Positions 13,391 through 25,450 of a stretch of 64,000 bases of DNA are shown here, piece after piece. A program made the translations under genes and the position numbers. Within the stretch, counting starts at the first letter, position 1. Each line of letters begins with the position of its first letter. The notes under the pieces were generated by a model. It was given only the letters and a program-made list of their open reading frames with translations, was not told the DNA's origin and did not search any database. Origin of the DNA: Odiellus spinosus (taxonomy: Eukaryota; Arthropoda; Arachnida; Opiliones; Phalangiidae); NCBI GenBank assembly GCA_963920705.1, contig OY987230.1, forward strand, positions 20,981,320-21,045,319, written 5' to 3'.

Positions 13391-13505
13391 AAATCGATTC
13401 TGTTTCAACAAACTACAGATGAAACTATAATAAATTTGTTAATAAAGATGATTCGGAGCAATTTAAATATCTGTTTCATTTTACAGTTTAAAATCGATTG
13501 GTATA
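13391..13505. repeat. Degenerate GGTCACACTAGC-type repeat remnant
   Basis: Resembles the middle and right part of 59491-59768 (GTTTCAACAA, GATGAAACTA, AAATCGATT in order) with many changes. It adjoins the truncated 316-bp MITE. Confidence 0.45.
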
Positions 13506-14258
13506 AGCAAGTGCGAACTTATCTGAAATTTTGGTGTCGAAATAACCAGGAATTTTACGGTATAACGATACTTTCCCTTTTAGACTGCAGGAAGTTTTGG
13601 GGAAATTTTAGCGCGGACTCGATACACTTGAAAGGAACCGAATTTTAGATTACCAGTAATTTTATGGAGCAAATCTTTTTACGAAAAAATGAAAATGCGA
13701 CAGATAAATGCGATATTGGTAAAGTTATGGAAGATTTATACATAATATTAAACCTTATAAGAATCAAAGTAGTATTATATTTTTCAATATTTAAACAAAC
13801 TATTAATTCCCCAACATTTCTGCAACGTTGAGTTCATCCCTTTTATGAATCAAGGTTGAAGCTAAGTTTGCAACGACTGCTTTAACAATATGAGATTCAA
13901 CATTATGTATCAATCCGCCTCATGAGTTTCTCATTTTCTTCAAAAATATTGAAACGAATCTAAGTGTAGATTAATTACTTCAAACTATACAGTTGTTAAT
14001 TTATCGAGAACAGCTTGAGTATATATTTATATTTACTCATTTGATTCAGCTCTTTAAAGGGATAATGAAGACGAGTAAAGCGTTTGTTAAAATATGCCCA
14101 AAACATCATTAAAAAGTGGCTAATTAAAAAGAGCGCCATTGATTTGAGATTTTAACTTACGTCGGCTACCAGCGGTAACTTTAAAGAGTTATGAAAATTG
14201 TGTGGGTCACGTGACGATATCGAAATATCATAAAAAGTAGTTTTTTGTTTCAACTAAC

Positions 14259-14529
14259 CAAGAAGGATCAGATAAGGAGAGGAAAAGTGGGAACGACGCG
14301 GCTCCTACTCTGGGAGAACGGGGGACAGACGGGGGTAGAGATGCTTCGTGGTAAATTGTTGTCACGTGGGTAAAACGAATCCTTTATGAGACGAGCTAGC
14401 TAGCGACCACGTGAGAACAGTTTACCTCGAGAATTTCCTATCCCCCCTTTCCACCCGAGTGGGAGGTTGGCTCTTCTCTCTCTAACTCAACGCAGCCCCA
14501 CTTTTCCTCTCCTTATCTGATCCTTCTTG
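14259..14529 (+). mobile_element. 271-bp MITE (CAAGAAGGATC family) copy 1
   Basis: Inverted ends CAAGAAGGATCAGATAAGG; perfect 7-bp duplication AACTAAC on each side. Relatively GC-rich interior without an ORF. Confidence 0.94.
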
Positions 14530-15313
14530 AACTAACAATCGAATTTTGACGAAGAAATTAAAGTTAATAATTATATATTCAATTAAATCCTGAAAAATTA
14601 ATTGAAATTCTTAAAATTTCTTTATTGAATTTATTTTGGGAATGTGTTCAAGAAGATCGGACACGTTTTTGGTGTTTAAACTAATTTCTAACGTCTGGTC
14701 ATGTTTTAAAGTGAATTAAATATGAATAAAAATTAAAAGTCTCGTTTATAATAGTAGAATAAATAAAAAAACACTAGATTTTCATATTTCACATTCCCTT
14801 TAAAGCTCCAAGTTCAGCTTGGTTCATAGATAAAGTTAAGGGTGGCGAAATATCCGTTAAAGAGAGTCTCTATCCCCTCAAAGGGATTAAATCCCTCATC
14901 CGAAACCATTTCATCGTTATATAAAATCCCTTAAGGATAAACAGTTAAGATTGGGTTATAGGAAAAGGAGTGTGAGCCACACTTCTTTAGCCTTGCATTC
15001 CTTATAAATGAAGAATGATCTATAAGTTTTTCAGCAACAGGTAAACACTGATCACACCCATGGGTGTTAATTATAATTAAAAATATAAATTAAATTGGAT
15101 GCTTTTAATGGTTCTTCTTAAAGAGAGTTAACAACTTTGGTAAAACTATAGAAGAAACAAATTTTCAATCAGCTAAATTTATTCCCACATAATAAGCACA
15201 CATTTTCACTAATTAAAAAAAAAAAAAGCTTTTCTAATATACTATTTTTCCCCTATACAATATCCAATCAAAATATATATAACATGGGATATAACTAGAC
15301 TTAATACTATAAG

Positions 15314-15652
15314 CAGAAGCCGATGAAACCCTCCTTTGAAGTCTATTACTCCCTGGTCTTGTCTACCCCTCTCTGTATGGGTTAGTTTCAAAAAGCGCGA
15401 TTCGTACGCCTCCTAACGGTAGATATTTTCGGAGCGGGAGTTCGTCGAGCGAATATCTCTAGCAGCCTCGGAGTTCGTCAAAAAAACGTCGTCGTTTGTG
15501 AAGAGAGAGAATTTCCAATTTTCCGTAGACAGGGGGGGTATGAAGTAGGACCCCTCCGATCTCGTAAAATTGGGAATTTTATCCATACAGAGAGGAGCGC
15601 TACATCGAACATTGGAGTAGTAGACTTCAAAGGAGGGTTTCATCTACTTCTG
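15314..15652 (+). mobile_element. 337-bp MITE copy 2, subfamily A
   Basis: Target duplication CTATAAG on both sides. The right terminus carries substitutions (CTACTTCTG where others have CGGCTTCTG). Confidence 0.94.
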
Positions 15653-15654
15653 CT

Positions 15655-18600
15655 ATAAGCAAAGGTCGGGGTAAATGTACTGTCAGATTCTGATTCGAGA
15701 CACTCCAGAGTTGGGGGAAAAACAATATAGACAAGTGTGGCCCGCCTAAATTCGGTTCTTCTCTCCGGACTCAAAATATCGAGGAAGAGTCCAAATCACT
15801 TGAGCTAGACAGGGGTGATGACTTTTTTTGGCTAGTTTTAAGTGATGGGCTAGTACTTTTACCTGAGCCCTTTGCTGATGGTATTGCTACGGGGTGTTGT
15901 TTACTTTTATGTAAGTTATGGACGTTTGATAATATTTTAAAGATTACCGCTACGTTTTAGTATAGCTTTTGTTTTTGGATTTTCTACAAAAGAGGATTAT
16001 ATAGCTAGGGAAATTGGTTCAAAATCTAATTAAAAAACATAAAGGAAACATCTAGTATGTTTAAGCTTTCTTGTTTACACTGTCGTTCACTTCTTTTCGA
16101 AGACGGTTGTCATAACAGATCAAAACAAAGGCGGATTGATAAGCAATACTAAACCTTACAGGAAAAAAAGTAGTCTAGACATCTTTCCTCGCCTACGAAT
16201 ATTATCAGTAACATCTTTGAAAAAAAAAAACCTTTATTATCGAAAGGGCAAAAGAAAAATAAACTTCTCTAAGATTTTTCTAAAGAATCTCGCCCAGCAT
16301 TTCTTGTAACAGAACGCGGATTAATACACGAGGTTAAACTACATAGGGAAAAAAGTAGTTTTGTCAAGTCGCCTTGTACAATTAGAAATGTAGTCTTTGA
16401 AAAGACTTCGTACACTATATCTTCTTTCCGCTAAGTAAAAAAAAAGTATCGAAAAATTTACTGGGCGTCTTCTACGACATAGCAGAAACTTTCCGTTCGA
16501 CCGTGGGTCCTCCTATAATCCGAGCGGGGTGGGCTTGGTAGTAATTTTGGAAGAAAGCTCGTTTGAGCGTAAACTCTAGCCGCGAAAAAGATGTTTTCAT
16601 TATGTTCCTTTTCACTCGTTTTGGGGGAAGGTTTTTTATTCACAAGCCACATCCACATCCTATGGTATCGGCCTTGGATGAAAGTATATATCGACAATTT
16701 TCAAGTCTAGTTGACAGCGTAAGATTGCATCCCTATTCTATTACGCTATTTTCAAATCGAGTTGGTAACAAGTACAAAGCTAAGATCTAGGTTGATCTCT
16801 AAATAAAAAAATCATAGAGATAGCGGAGATATAGCTTTATCCCTTCTATTAATTCAAGATGGAATTAATATTTAAAGGGTAACTCTAGTGAAATTAATTG
16901 AGATTTTACTCGAAAAGGAGGCTTAACAAGGATTCATAAGTAGTTTGAAAAGGTCGACGAGGGTCACTGAGTGACGTCACTAGGGAATATTTTTATTTAC
17001 GGTTTAAACGAGGATCTATAAAATAGAAATATTAAATAATCTTTCAATTTAATTCTTAATTTATGTTTATTGGTCCGCGTGCAACTAAACTTTAATTTAA
17101 TTTAATTAAGTAATTAATACGATTATTGCCTTAAAACTTTTAAAACGATGTTATTCTTTATTTGGCCCAGAACAAAGTGGTTCGAGAAAAAGTGGATTTT
17201 AATGTTATTACAATGAATGAAATGGAGCATTTTGATTGGCTTAAGCCTTCCCTTTTTGCTGGAAATTGAGATACAGCTCCATAACTGTTGAGCGCTTAAT
17301 ATCATAGAAACTAAAAGCGTGAAATTCTCACGAGGATTTTTCCTTTAATCGTCTTCTTCGTATAGATATATTAGGCTTAGCTTTGAACGAACTGAAAATT
17401 TTCGCGTTCAAGTAAAGACGGACGGACGCCGCTCTGTCCGGTAAATAAAAATCATTCCAGACAACTTCCTCGCCCCGAGGAATAAAAATCTTATCGTTCC
17501 AATAAGGTGTTGGAAGTAATAAGACTTATTTTGTTAAGCCTAACTGGATTTTGATTGGATTATTTTCCGTAAGAGGTTTGAAATAAAATAATCCCATTAT
17601 CGATTGAAAAGTTTCGCTCCTTTTCCACGATTTTCATTAAATATAAGACTTTACGATCGAGTGATAAGCCAGGCCGATTTGCATGCTCAACCAAAACGTT
17701 GAAGAACATAAAATTGGATGAATTTAAAGACCCTATTTTCATTCAATATATTAAGGCCCGTTTTCACAAATTTCCACGAAGGATTCTTTTTGCGGTTCGC
17801 GTTGGATTTTTTAGTGTGAAAGAGGCTTGTTGTCTGGCTGCATTTTCACTTTAATTTTTTAAATATTAATATTTAGATTCATTTAAACTATTCTGATCTT
17901 TTGTACGACCCTTGATATTGAAACGCGAGAATTTTGAAATATTTTAAATATAAAATTTATTGATTTAAAAATTTCTAATCACTTCTCTGTCACTTTTAGC
18001 GCAAAACTGGCTTTAAAAAACACAGATAGCCTTTGGTTAAACTTAAACCACTATAATAAATACTTATAACAGAGCTTAAACGTTATTGGTTAAATCCATC
18101 AACTCTACGGGGCGTCGTTAGCCTACTTGAATATATTTTAGAAAAAAAAATATCAAAACTAAAAAAATGGCGAACAACGCCTATGGGGTAATCTATTTGA
18201 TGACTTTATCCTTCAAGAAAAACCAAAAATTTCAAACCTAGGCATTTCATATTCGCGATGAATTTGTTAATAGAATCATATCAAAATAACGTATTTAACC
18301 CTATAGTTATTACTTTCTCATTGTTTAACTCTTAGTTACAACTCTGTACGCGAACGAAATTTATTTTTATCGTTTTAAAGAAGTAAAAATATGATAGGAA
18401 GACTACGGAAATTAAATTTAATGTTGCTTTACAGTAGAAAAATAAATTTACTAAAAAAAAAATGAAGTGTTGAAGTTCGTGCTCGAAGTTGGTATAACTT
18501 TTATTAATTGGAGAAGATTAAATGAAGTATAAAATTTAAATAATATTCTTATCCGTTATTATCCGAAAATGGCAACTTATCCTAGAAAATTATCCGAGTT

Positions 18601-19500
18601 TTTAGAATACGTTCGAAAAAGAAAATTTTAAAATTTTCATTTCGTCTACTTGGTTGGGAACCAATTTACAAGATTTTTCCTCAATGGGAAAGCCGATTTC
18701 TTTCGTTATAAAGTAAAATTGACGTCACGCGTATGTAAATTTAGCCTCACAATCTTCTAAAGATTAAATTCACGAACTCGGCGCGATATAATTTTGACAT
18801 CGAGTCATTTTTATGTCTATTTGATTTAAAATAATGAAGTTAAGTTATTATTTTCAAAAACAGTTACTGTCGGAGTCATTTTGTTGAGATTAACCCAAAA
18901 CCACCCTTTTTTTTTAAAGAATCGTCTGCGGTTTAGAAAAGCTGGAAAATGGGGAGAGAATTGAATAAAAACAAAAACCTCCTAAAGAAGGCGTTAAGTT
19001 TAAACACAAGGAATTAGGCTTAGCGTGGCTTTTCTTATATATTATTTGTTCTTTTGAGTCGACTATAGATACAAGTATATACTAGGCATAGAACGAAGAA
19101 GAATGAGGATTGTATTTCCCGGAGGGGAAATCTGGTGGTACAGGTCTTTAATTGGACAAAAGAGACTCTTTAAATGGAACAAAAGGCTGGCGGAAAAAGA
19201 GCTGGTCCGAGTCCTCCCACTCTCTCATCATTAATGCCTCCCTAATTTCTCTCAGAGAGTCAGACACTCTCTATAACGGCTAACCAGAAGAGTCAGGGTA
19301 TCTTTTTAGCAGTTTTTTTCGCTATCTAGTTCTAGTTTCACTTTGTCCCATCATTAAACGGCTACGAAGAAGACTCTGAAGAGTCTTACCCTGTTAGCGA
19401 AGTCAGACAGAAAAAAAGATACACTGAACAAGAACCAAACAAAGGCTTATAAATTTGGACGAGATATCATCAAGATTTTGATGGGACAAAGATCGGACGC
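15655..19500. other. No gene recognised, one possible first exon
   Basis: A frame without ATG stays open across 15691-15960, and an 11-codon ATG stretch at 15878-15910 ends at a good donor (see findings). The rest is AT-rich with two TGACGTCA sites (16972, 18720). Confidence 0.45.
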
Positions 19501-19507
19501 TGGATCC

Positions 19508-19908
19508 TTAAAGGGAGAATGCAACCTAACAACAACTGATTTTTTATCAATTCCATATTGTTTAAATAGGCCTAATACAACGGTAAAAAAAATTACAAAC
19601 CAATATTAAACTAAAAATAAGTTAAAAAACTTACCATCAAAAAAGGCTTAGCTAAGATTAGAGACAGACCAATGACATTGATCATGAAGATCCTGCATTC
19701 CCTATATAAGAGCAATCGATTGGTCGATAATCCTTATATGGGGAGTTCAAGTGATCTCAATGAATCCTAGCTAAGCCTATTTTGATGGTAAGTTTTAAAT
19801 TTATTCCTAGTTTAATATTTGTTTGTAAATTTTTTTTTGCAGTGGATTAGGCCTATTTAAACGATAAGCAATCGATAAAAAACTTTTTAGGTTGCATTCT
19901 CCCTTTAT
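19508..19908. mobile_element. TTAA MITE, AGGGAGAATGCAACC family, copy 1
   Basis: Left end TTAAAGGGAGAATGCAACC, right end GGTTGCATTCTCCCTTTA. Long inverted repeats include a 20-25-bp segment with AGGCCTAAT, and the centre has a diverged palindrome. The right TTAA is mutated to TTTA. Copy 3 of the 337-bp MITE follows 31 bp later. Confidence 0.88.
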
Positions 19909-19939
19909 TTCAGCATTTAAGATCCATTATACATGAACG

Positions 19940-20276
19940 CAGAAGCCGATGAAACCCTCCTTTGAAGTCTATTACTCCCGGGTCTTGTCTACCCCTCTCT
20001 GTATGGGTTAGTTTCAAAAAGCGCGATTCGTACGCCTCCTAACGGTAGATATTTTCGGAGCGGGAGTTCGTCGAGCGAATATCTCTAGCAGCCTCGGAGT
20101 TCGTCAAAAAAACGTCGTCGTTTGTGGAGAGAGAGAATTTCCAATTTTCCGTAGACAGGGGGGATGAAGTAGGACCCCTCCGATCTCGTAAAATTGTGAA
20201 TTTTACCCATACAGAGAGGAGCGCTATATCGAACATTAGAGTAGTAGACTTCAAAAGAGGGTTTCATCGGCTTCTG
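19940..20276 (+). mobile_element. 337-bp MITE copy 3, subfamily A (orientation reference)
   Basis: Target duplication ATGAACG. Subfamily A markers: GTTAGTTTCAAAAAGCGCG after the left repeat, GATATTTTCGG, and CTCCGATCTCG in the right half. Confidence 0.95.
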
Positions 20277-20289
20277 ATGAACGCCAGGT

Positions 20290-21635
20290 TGGGTTATTCT
20301 TCGTTATTAAGATAGGTGTCTATCGCTAACGATACCGTTTCTCAATTTTATATCGTGTTATAAAAATACTTGAAATGTTTTGACACTAAAATTCTAGTAT
20401 ACAATAACATATAGATAACAATAATAATGATAAATGTAATAAAGTTTAATTCCAAAATATAGTAATGATTTCTTTGTGCTAATCGACCGTGTATAACGCA
20501 GATAACAGGGCGTTACGACTACCACGTCACTGTCTACGACGATAAATCTTGGGATAATCTGTAGTATAAATTTTAGATGGTCAAACGTGCGGGTCAAGGA
20601 ACGAAAATCCGGAGAATCCTTCAGTATACTGGACATATAGACCGTTATATTTTATATCTTGGATATATTGTGATGACCAGACCAACCCCTTGCTCACAAA
20701 AAAATATAAAAGGCGTAAAAGAAGAGATTTTAAAGCCATTTTTCCTCAGTTTTATTCCGTCTTAACTTTTCTGGGAAATCCTTCCAAATATAGCGCAGTT
20801 TTAGATTTCATTTGGCTACAAAGGGATGGCTAGATTCCGAATATTAAAGATTTATTTTCTTAGAAATGAACGTAATGACTGTAAAAAATATGGAAATTTC
20901 TTTTAAGTGTGTAAAATTGGACAAAAAATTAGAATTATGAATAATCTAGGTAATAATTACCCGTCAAAAATTAAGGTTTTTATATTAATTAGTTATTAAT
21001 TACGTTAATCATTCCTAAATTTCAAGCTTATGTAAGAAAAACAAATCGAAATGCTAGAGTTTTTAAATCTTACGCAAATATGTCAAGTAAATTAACTGAA
21101 TTAAAATTAAATCAATTTAAATATATTTTGTGGATCCTAGACTTAGTTTAATTAATTACAGTTTGGGATTTATTAAATTAATTCAAAAAAATCTTAGCAA
21201 TATTATTTGATATGAATCTTATGAATCTTATCAAAGCTAAATTATTATTATGACAGTATCTATCCCAAAAACATCATTATTACTATCATTAGAGCAACAC
21301 CGTAAGAATGATTAATTAAAGAGGATATAGGTGAGCTTAGGAGCTATTATTTTGACCACGCTTGTAAAAGTTATAATCAAGGCGCTAAAAATCTAAATGG
21401 TCCTTCTTGATAGCTCTTCATGCCTGGAAAAACAGCTTCGAGGCGTTACCGTTTCCCGCGCTTTTCCGTCAAGCGCGCCTAAAGGTTTGTCCAAGACAAA
21501 ACCTTGATTAATGAACCTTACAAACGGAAAGAAGGCGTCCCGAACGACAAATACGAACATTTATTAACTTACAGGGGACACGAGCTTAAGATTTAATCGA
21601 CCAATCGGACCAAAGCTCTCGTGCGCGAGTACTAA
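20290..21635. other. No gene recognised
   Basis: AT-rich spacer; 21.4-21.6 kb is locally GC-richer but shows no extended frame. Confidence 0.55.
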
Positions 21636-21640
21636 TTAGC

Positions 21641-21920
21641 TACGGTCACACTAGCATTTCTTAATCGATTTGAAACGGTAAAATCAAACCGATATTCGAA
21701 TCTCCAAAAATCGTTTTAAGCGTCACGTGTTCATGCATCGATTTATCGTGGCTTCATCTATCGGTTGTTGAAACCAAATCGGTATGAAACTGGTTCCCGA
21801 AGCAGTTTCAAGAAATCGAATCAAATCGATACGAGAAAAGACGGTTTCCCGTTCACACGACTTCAGGGAAACGTTCTGAAACGGTTTAAATCGACTCCAA
21901 GGCCTAGTACGAACGCTGCT
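21641..21920. mobile_element. GGTCACACTAGC-type dispersed repeat, copy 1 (hAT-like?)
   Basis: About 280 bp from TACGGTCACACTAGC through many AATCGATT motifs to AGTACGAACGCTGCT. Its reverse complement matches 59491-59768 closely. Target duplication not resolved, so superfamily is a guess. Confidence 0.7.
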
Positions 21921-21941
21921 AACATAAATTATACACTCAAT

Positions 21942-22278
21942 CAGAAGCCGATGAAACGCTCCCTTGAAGTCTATTACTCCCTGGTCTTGTCTACCCCTCT
22001 CTGTATGGGTTATTCTCAAAAGGCGCGATTTGTACGCCTCCTAACGGTAGATGTTTTCGGAGCGGGAGTTCGTCGAGCGAATATCTCTAGCAGCCTTGGA
22101 GTTCGTCCAAAAAACGTCGTCGTTTGTGGAGAGAGAGAATTTCCAATTTTCCGTAGACAGGGGGGATGAAGTAGGACCCCTTCTAACTCGTAAAATTGGG
22201 AATTTTACCCATACATAGAGGAGCGCTATATGGAACATTGGAGTAGTAGACTTCAAAGGAGGGTTTCATCGGCTTCTG
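21942..22278 (+). mobile_element. 337-bp MITE copy 4, subfamily B
   Basis: Target duplication ACTCAAT. Subfamily B markers: GTTATTCTCAAAAGGCGCG, GATGTTTTCGG and CTTCTAACTCG. It lies 21 bp beyond a GGTCACACTAGC-type repeat. Confidence 0.95.
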
Positions 22279-22896
22279 ACTCAATGCAAAACCTTACGGC
22301 ATTATTCTTAATTAGAAACCAAACTTTCGCGGGAAAACTGTGTTTTCCAGAACGTAAATGCGTGTCCATTCCAAGATTGTATCTTTTTATTATTCGAGTC
22401 TCGAATACAAGAATAATTAAAGCGTGAAGCGAGCCTTAAGGGCGAGATGAAACGCGGAATAAGTTGTTTAAAAGTTACGGTTCCATGGGATCAAAATATG
22501 AAAGTTTACGTGATAGCAATAATACGAATTCCGTGGATGAATAAAGAAATGTTTATAGTTTGAGATCAAAATTGGCCCGAGGATAAAGAAAGCTGAAATT
22601 AAAGGTAGGGTGACGAAGAAAATGAGCTCTAGTAACTTTTGCGTGACGATAAGAAATTAGGCTTTCGCCTATGATGATAAGAATAGGTGGATTTATTAAT
22701 TGTTCGGAGATCTTAATTCGGGACAGTCTATTTTATCCTCGCGTTAGTTAACTCCTATTTAAATTGCTGGTTAATTACCGGTAATTAATGTACAAGGATT
22801 GATTTTAAAATTTACCCAAATTAAGCAATAAGTAAAGTATATGTTCACATTGTTCAAGTTTGATGTTTTTGAACCTAAATCTTTCGTAGTTATTAC

Positions 22897-23234
22897 CAGA
22901 ATCCGATGAAACCCTCCTTTGAAGTCTACTACTCCAATATTCCATATAGCGCTCCTCTCTGTATGGGTAAAATTCCCAATTTTACGAGTTAGAAGGGGGT
23001 CCTACTTCATCCCCCCTGTCTACGGAAAATTGGAAATTCTCTCTCTCCACAAACGACGACGTTTTTTGGACGAACTCCAAGGCTGCTAGAGATATTCGCT
23101 CGACGAGCTCCCGCTCCGAAAACATCTACCGTTAGGAGGCGTACGAATCGCGCCTTTTGAGAATAACCCATACAGAGAGGGGTAGACAAGACCCGGGAGT
23201 AATAGACTTCAAAGGAGGGTTTCATCGGCTTCTG
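22897..23234 (-). mobile_element. 337-bp MITE copy 5, subfamily B
   Basis: Target duplication TTATTAC. The left terminus is changed to CAGAATCCG. It ends 150 bp upstream of the tentative first GPCR exon. Confidence 0.95.
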
Positions 23235-23383
23235 TTATTACTCTATGTTAGGTTCAGCTGCAGCTATATGAATCTCCCTTCCCTTATAAGAAATCAATTT
23301 GAAATCAGTTGTTGTCGCTCTTTAAAATATGGGGCAAAAAAATACGTTTTTCAAATCTTTTCTATTTTTTATTTGTCATATAG

Positions 23384-23449
23384 GTGGCCGCTCTTAAATC
23401 GGCTTCGGGCGAAGGAAACCAGAAGCCGATGATGGGGAATGATAGCGAG
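23384..23449 (+). CDS. Candidate upstream exon of the GPCR gene (extracellular N-terminus)
   Basis: A 66-nt open exon. The acceptor AG at 23382-23383 follows a long T-rich tract, and the donor GAG|GTAAGT at 23450 is close to ideal. It ends in phase 0, which matches the phase-0 start of the 25686 exon. It would encode 22 residues containing two adjacent Met codons (23429 and 23432), so translation could also begin here, giving MMGNDSE before the next exon. No signal peptide is visible in it. No homology supports it; the case rests on splice sites and phase. The 337-bp MITE ending at 23234 lies 150 bp upstream. Confidence 0.42.
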
Positions 23450-25419
23450 GTAAGTTCCCATATCAAAAATATATTACAAAGTCCAATCGGAGTACACTAC
23501 GTCATAGAACGTTCATGATAACGTATCAAATAACTTTGTCTAATAATGGCGCGTTCAAAATTGTTATTAAATCTAGAGTATATTTTTCAAGAATGTAAAA
23601 ATAAACCACTTCTTTGCAAACTCGGGATGAAGTACGAGCAAAGCTACAAATCATCCCGAACCTGCGAGTTACAATCTCAGCGTATTTAGGTCTACTTCAA
23701 ACCCTTCATTGCATACTCAGCCTGGATACTAAATGATCAATTCGATTCTCGAGGAACCACAAACACCCGCTTCTATCGGAGAAGCGAAGAAAAAAAAAAG
23801 GGGTTTCTGGCGGAAATGGGAGGAGCTAACTGGATTAAATATCCGATTTCCTATCTGGCGATCCTTCCCCTCGATAAAGGAAAAACGACAAATACAAATA
23901 AAACTCATCTAATCCAATATCTAGCCTCTACATATTGCAGCATGTATTGATATATAGGCCCCACGTTCTTTCCTGGAAATATAACCCTTTCTTACAGTAG
24001 TATTTTTTACTGAAATCTCTAATATTTACAAGCTAGGAAGGTACCAAAATAACCGTAAAAAACAGGCTTTTCAATGGAAATTTAGGTGAGGGATCGTATA
24101 TTAGTTCAAAAGTGTACGGGATTTCAAAATGAAGCGATGGTTTCATTATATTTCGTCCGATTTCGAAATCCTTAGAGGTGGATTTCATTAGATTTCGAAA
24201 TCCTTAGAGGTGGATTTCATTAGATTTCGAAATCCTTAGAGGTGGATTTCATTAGATTTCGAAATCATTAGTGGTGGATTTCATTAGATTTCGAAATCAT
24301 TAGTGGTGGATTTCATTAGATTTCGAAATCATTAGTGGTGGATTTCATTAGATTTCGAAATCATTAGTGGTGGATTTCATTAGATTTCGAAATCATTAGT
24401 GGTGGATTTCATTAGATTTCGAAATAATTAGTTTTGGATTTCATTAGATTTCGAAATCATTAGTGGTGAATTTCATTAGATTTCATTGGATTTCGAAATC
24501 ATTAGTGGTGGATTTCATTAGATTTCGAAATCCTTAGAGGTGGATTTCATTAGATTTCGAAATCCTTAGAGGTGGATTTCATTAGATTTCGAAATCATTA
24601 GAGGTGGATTTCATTAGATTTCGAAATCATTAGTGGTGGATTTCATTAGATTTCGAAATCATTAGTGGTGGATTTCATTAGATTTCGAAATCATTAGTGG
24701 TGGATTTCATTAGATTTCGAAATCATTAGTGGTGGATTTCATTAGATTTCGAAATCATTAGTGGTGAATTTCATTAGATTTCATTGGATTTCGAAATCAT
24801 TAGTGGTGGATTTCATTAGATTTCGAAATCCTTAGAGGTGGATTTCATTAGATTTCGAAATCCTTAGAGGTGGATTTCATTAGATTTCGAAATCATTAGA
24901 GGTGGATTTCATTAGATTTCGAAATCATTAGTGGTGGATTTCATTAGATTTCGAAATCATTAGTGGTGGATTTCATTAGATTTCGAAATCATTAGTGGTG
25001 GATTTCATTAGATTTCGAAATCATTAGTGGTGGATTTCATTAGATTTCGAAATCATTAGTGGTAGATTTCATTAGATTTCGAAATAATTAGTTTTGGATT
25101 TCATTAGATTTCGAAATCATTAGTGGTGAATTTCATTAGATTTCATTGGATTTCGAAATCAAGTTATGTATTTCATTTCATTTCGTCATATTTTGAAAAC
25201 AAGAGATGGATTTGGCGGGATTTAGAAGCGATTGATCACATTTCGTGAATTCGTATCAGATTTTGGATTTCTTAGATGACAGAAATCCAAGAAATATTGG
25301 GATTTCATTATTTAACTTTGAGGTGAGCGTACGGGATTTCATGGAATGTCGATCCCTCCAATTTAGGTCACTTTCTAGGTTGAAACTCGATAGAAAGAAT
25401 TTTTATTTTCCATTCCCAC

Positions 25420-25450
<31 letters not shown>

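Noticed and set aside
15691-15960. Frame open for about 90 codons without ATG
   Set aside because: No acceptor with a good pyrimidine tract and no domain; length is within chance for six frames over 64 kb. Only the small ATG-donor segment inside it is kept, as a finding.
20039-20254. Recurring ~71-79-codon open frames reading MKSTT...SVWVKF and MKPSFEVYY...
   Set aside because: They occur only inside the 13 copies of the 337-bp MITE, on both strands and in overlapping frames, and start within the terminal repeat (ATGAAACCCTCCTTTGAAG). They are by-products of a GC-richer element, not a protein family.
24138-25165. CRISPR-like regular repeats
   Set aside because: The units are contiguous with no unique spacers; this is a eukaryotic satellite.
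25421-25446. Poly-A run as the tail of a LINE or SINE
   Set aside because: No pol III boxes, reverse-transcriptase frame or target duplication recognised around it.
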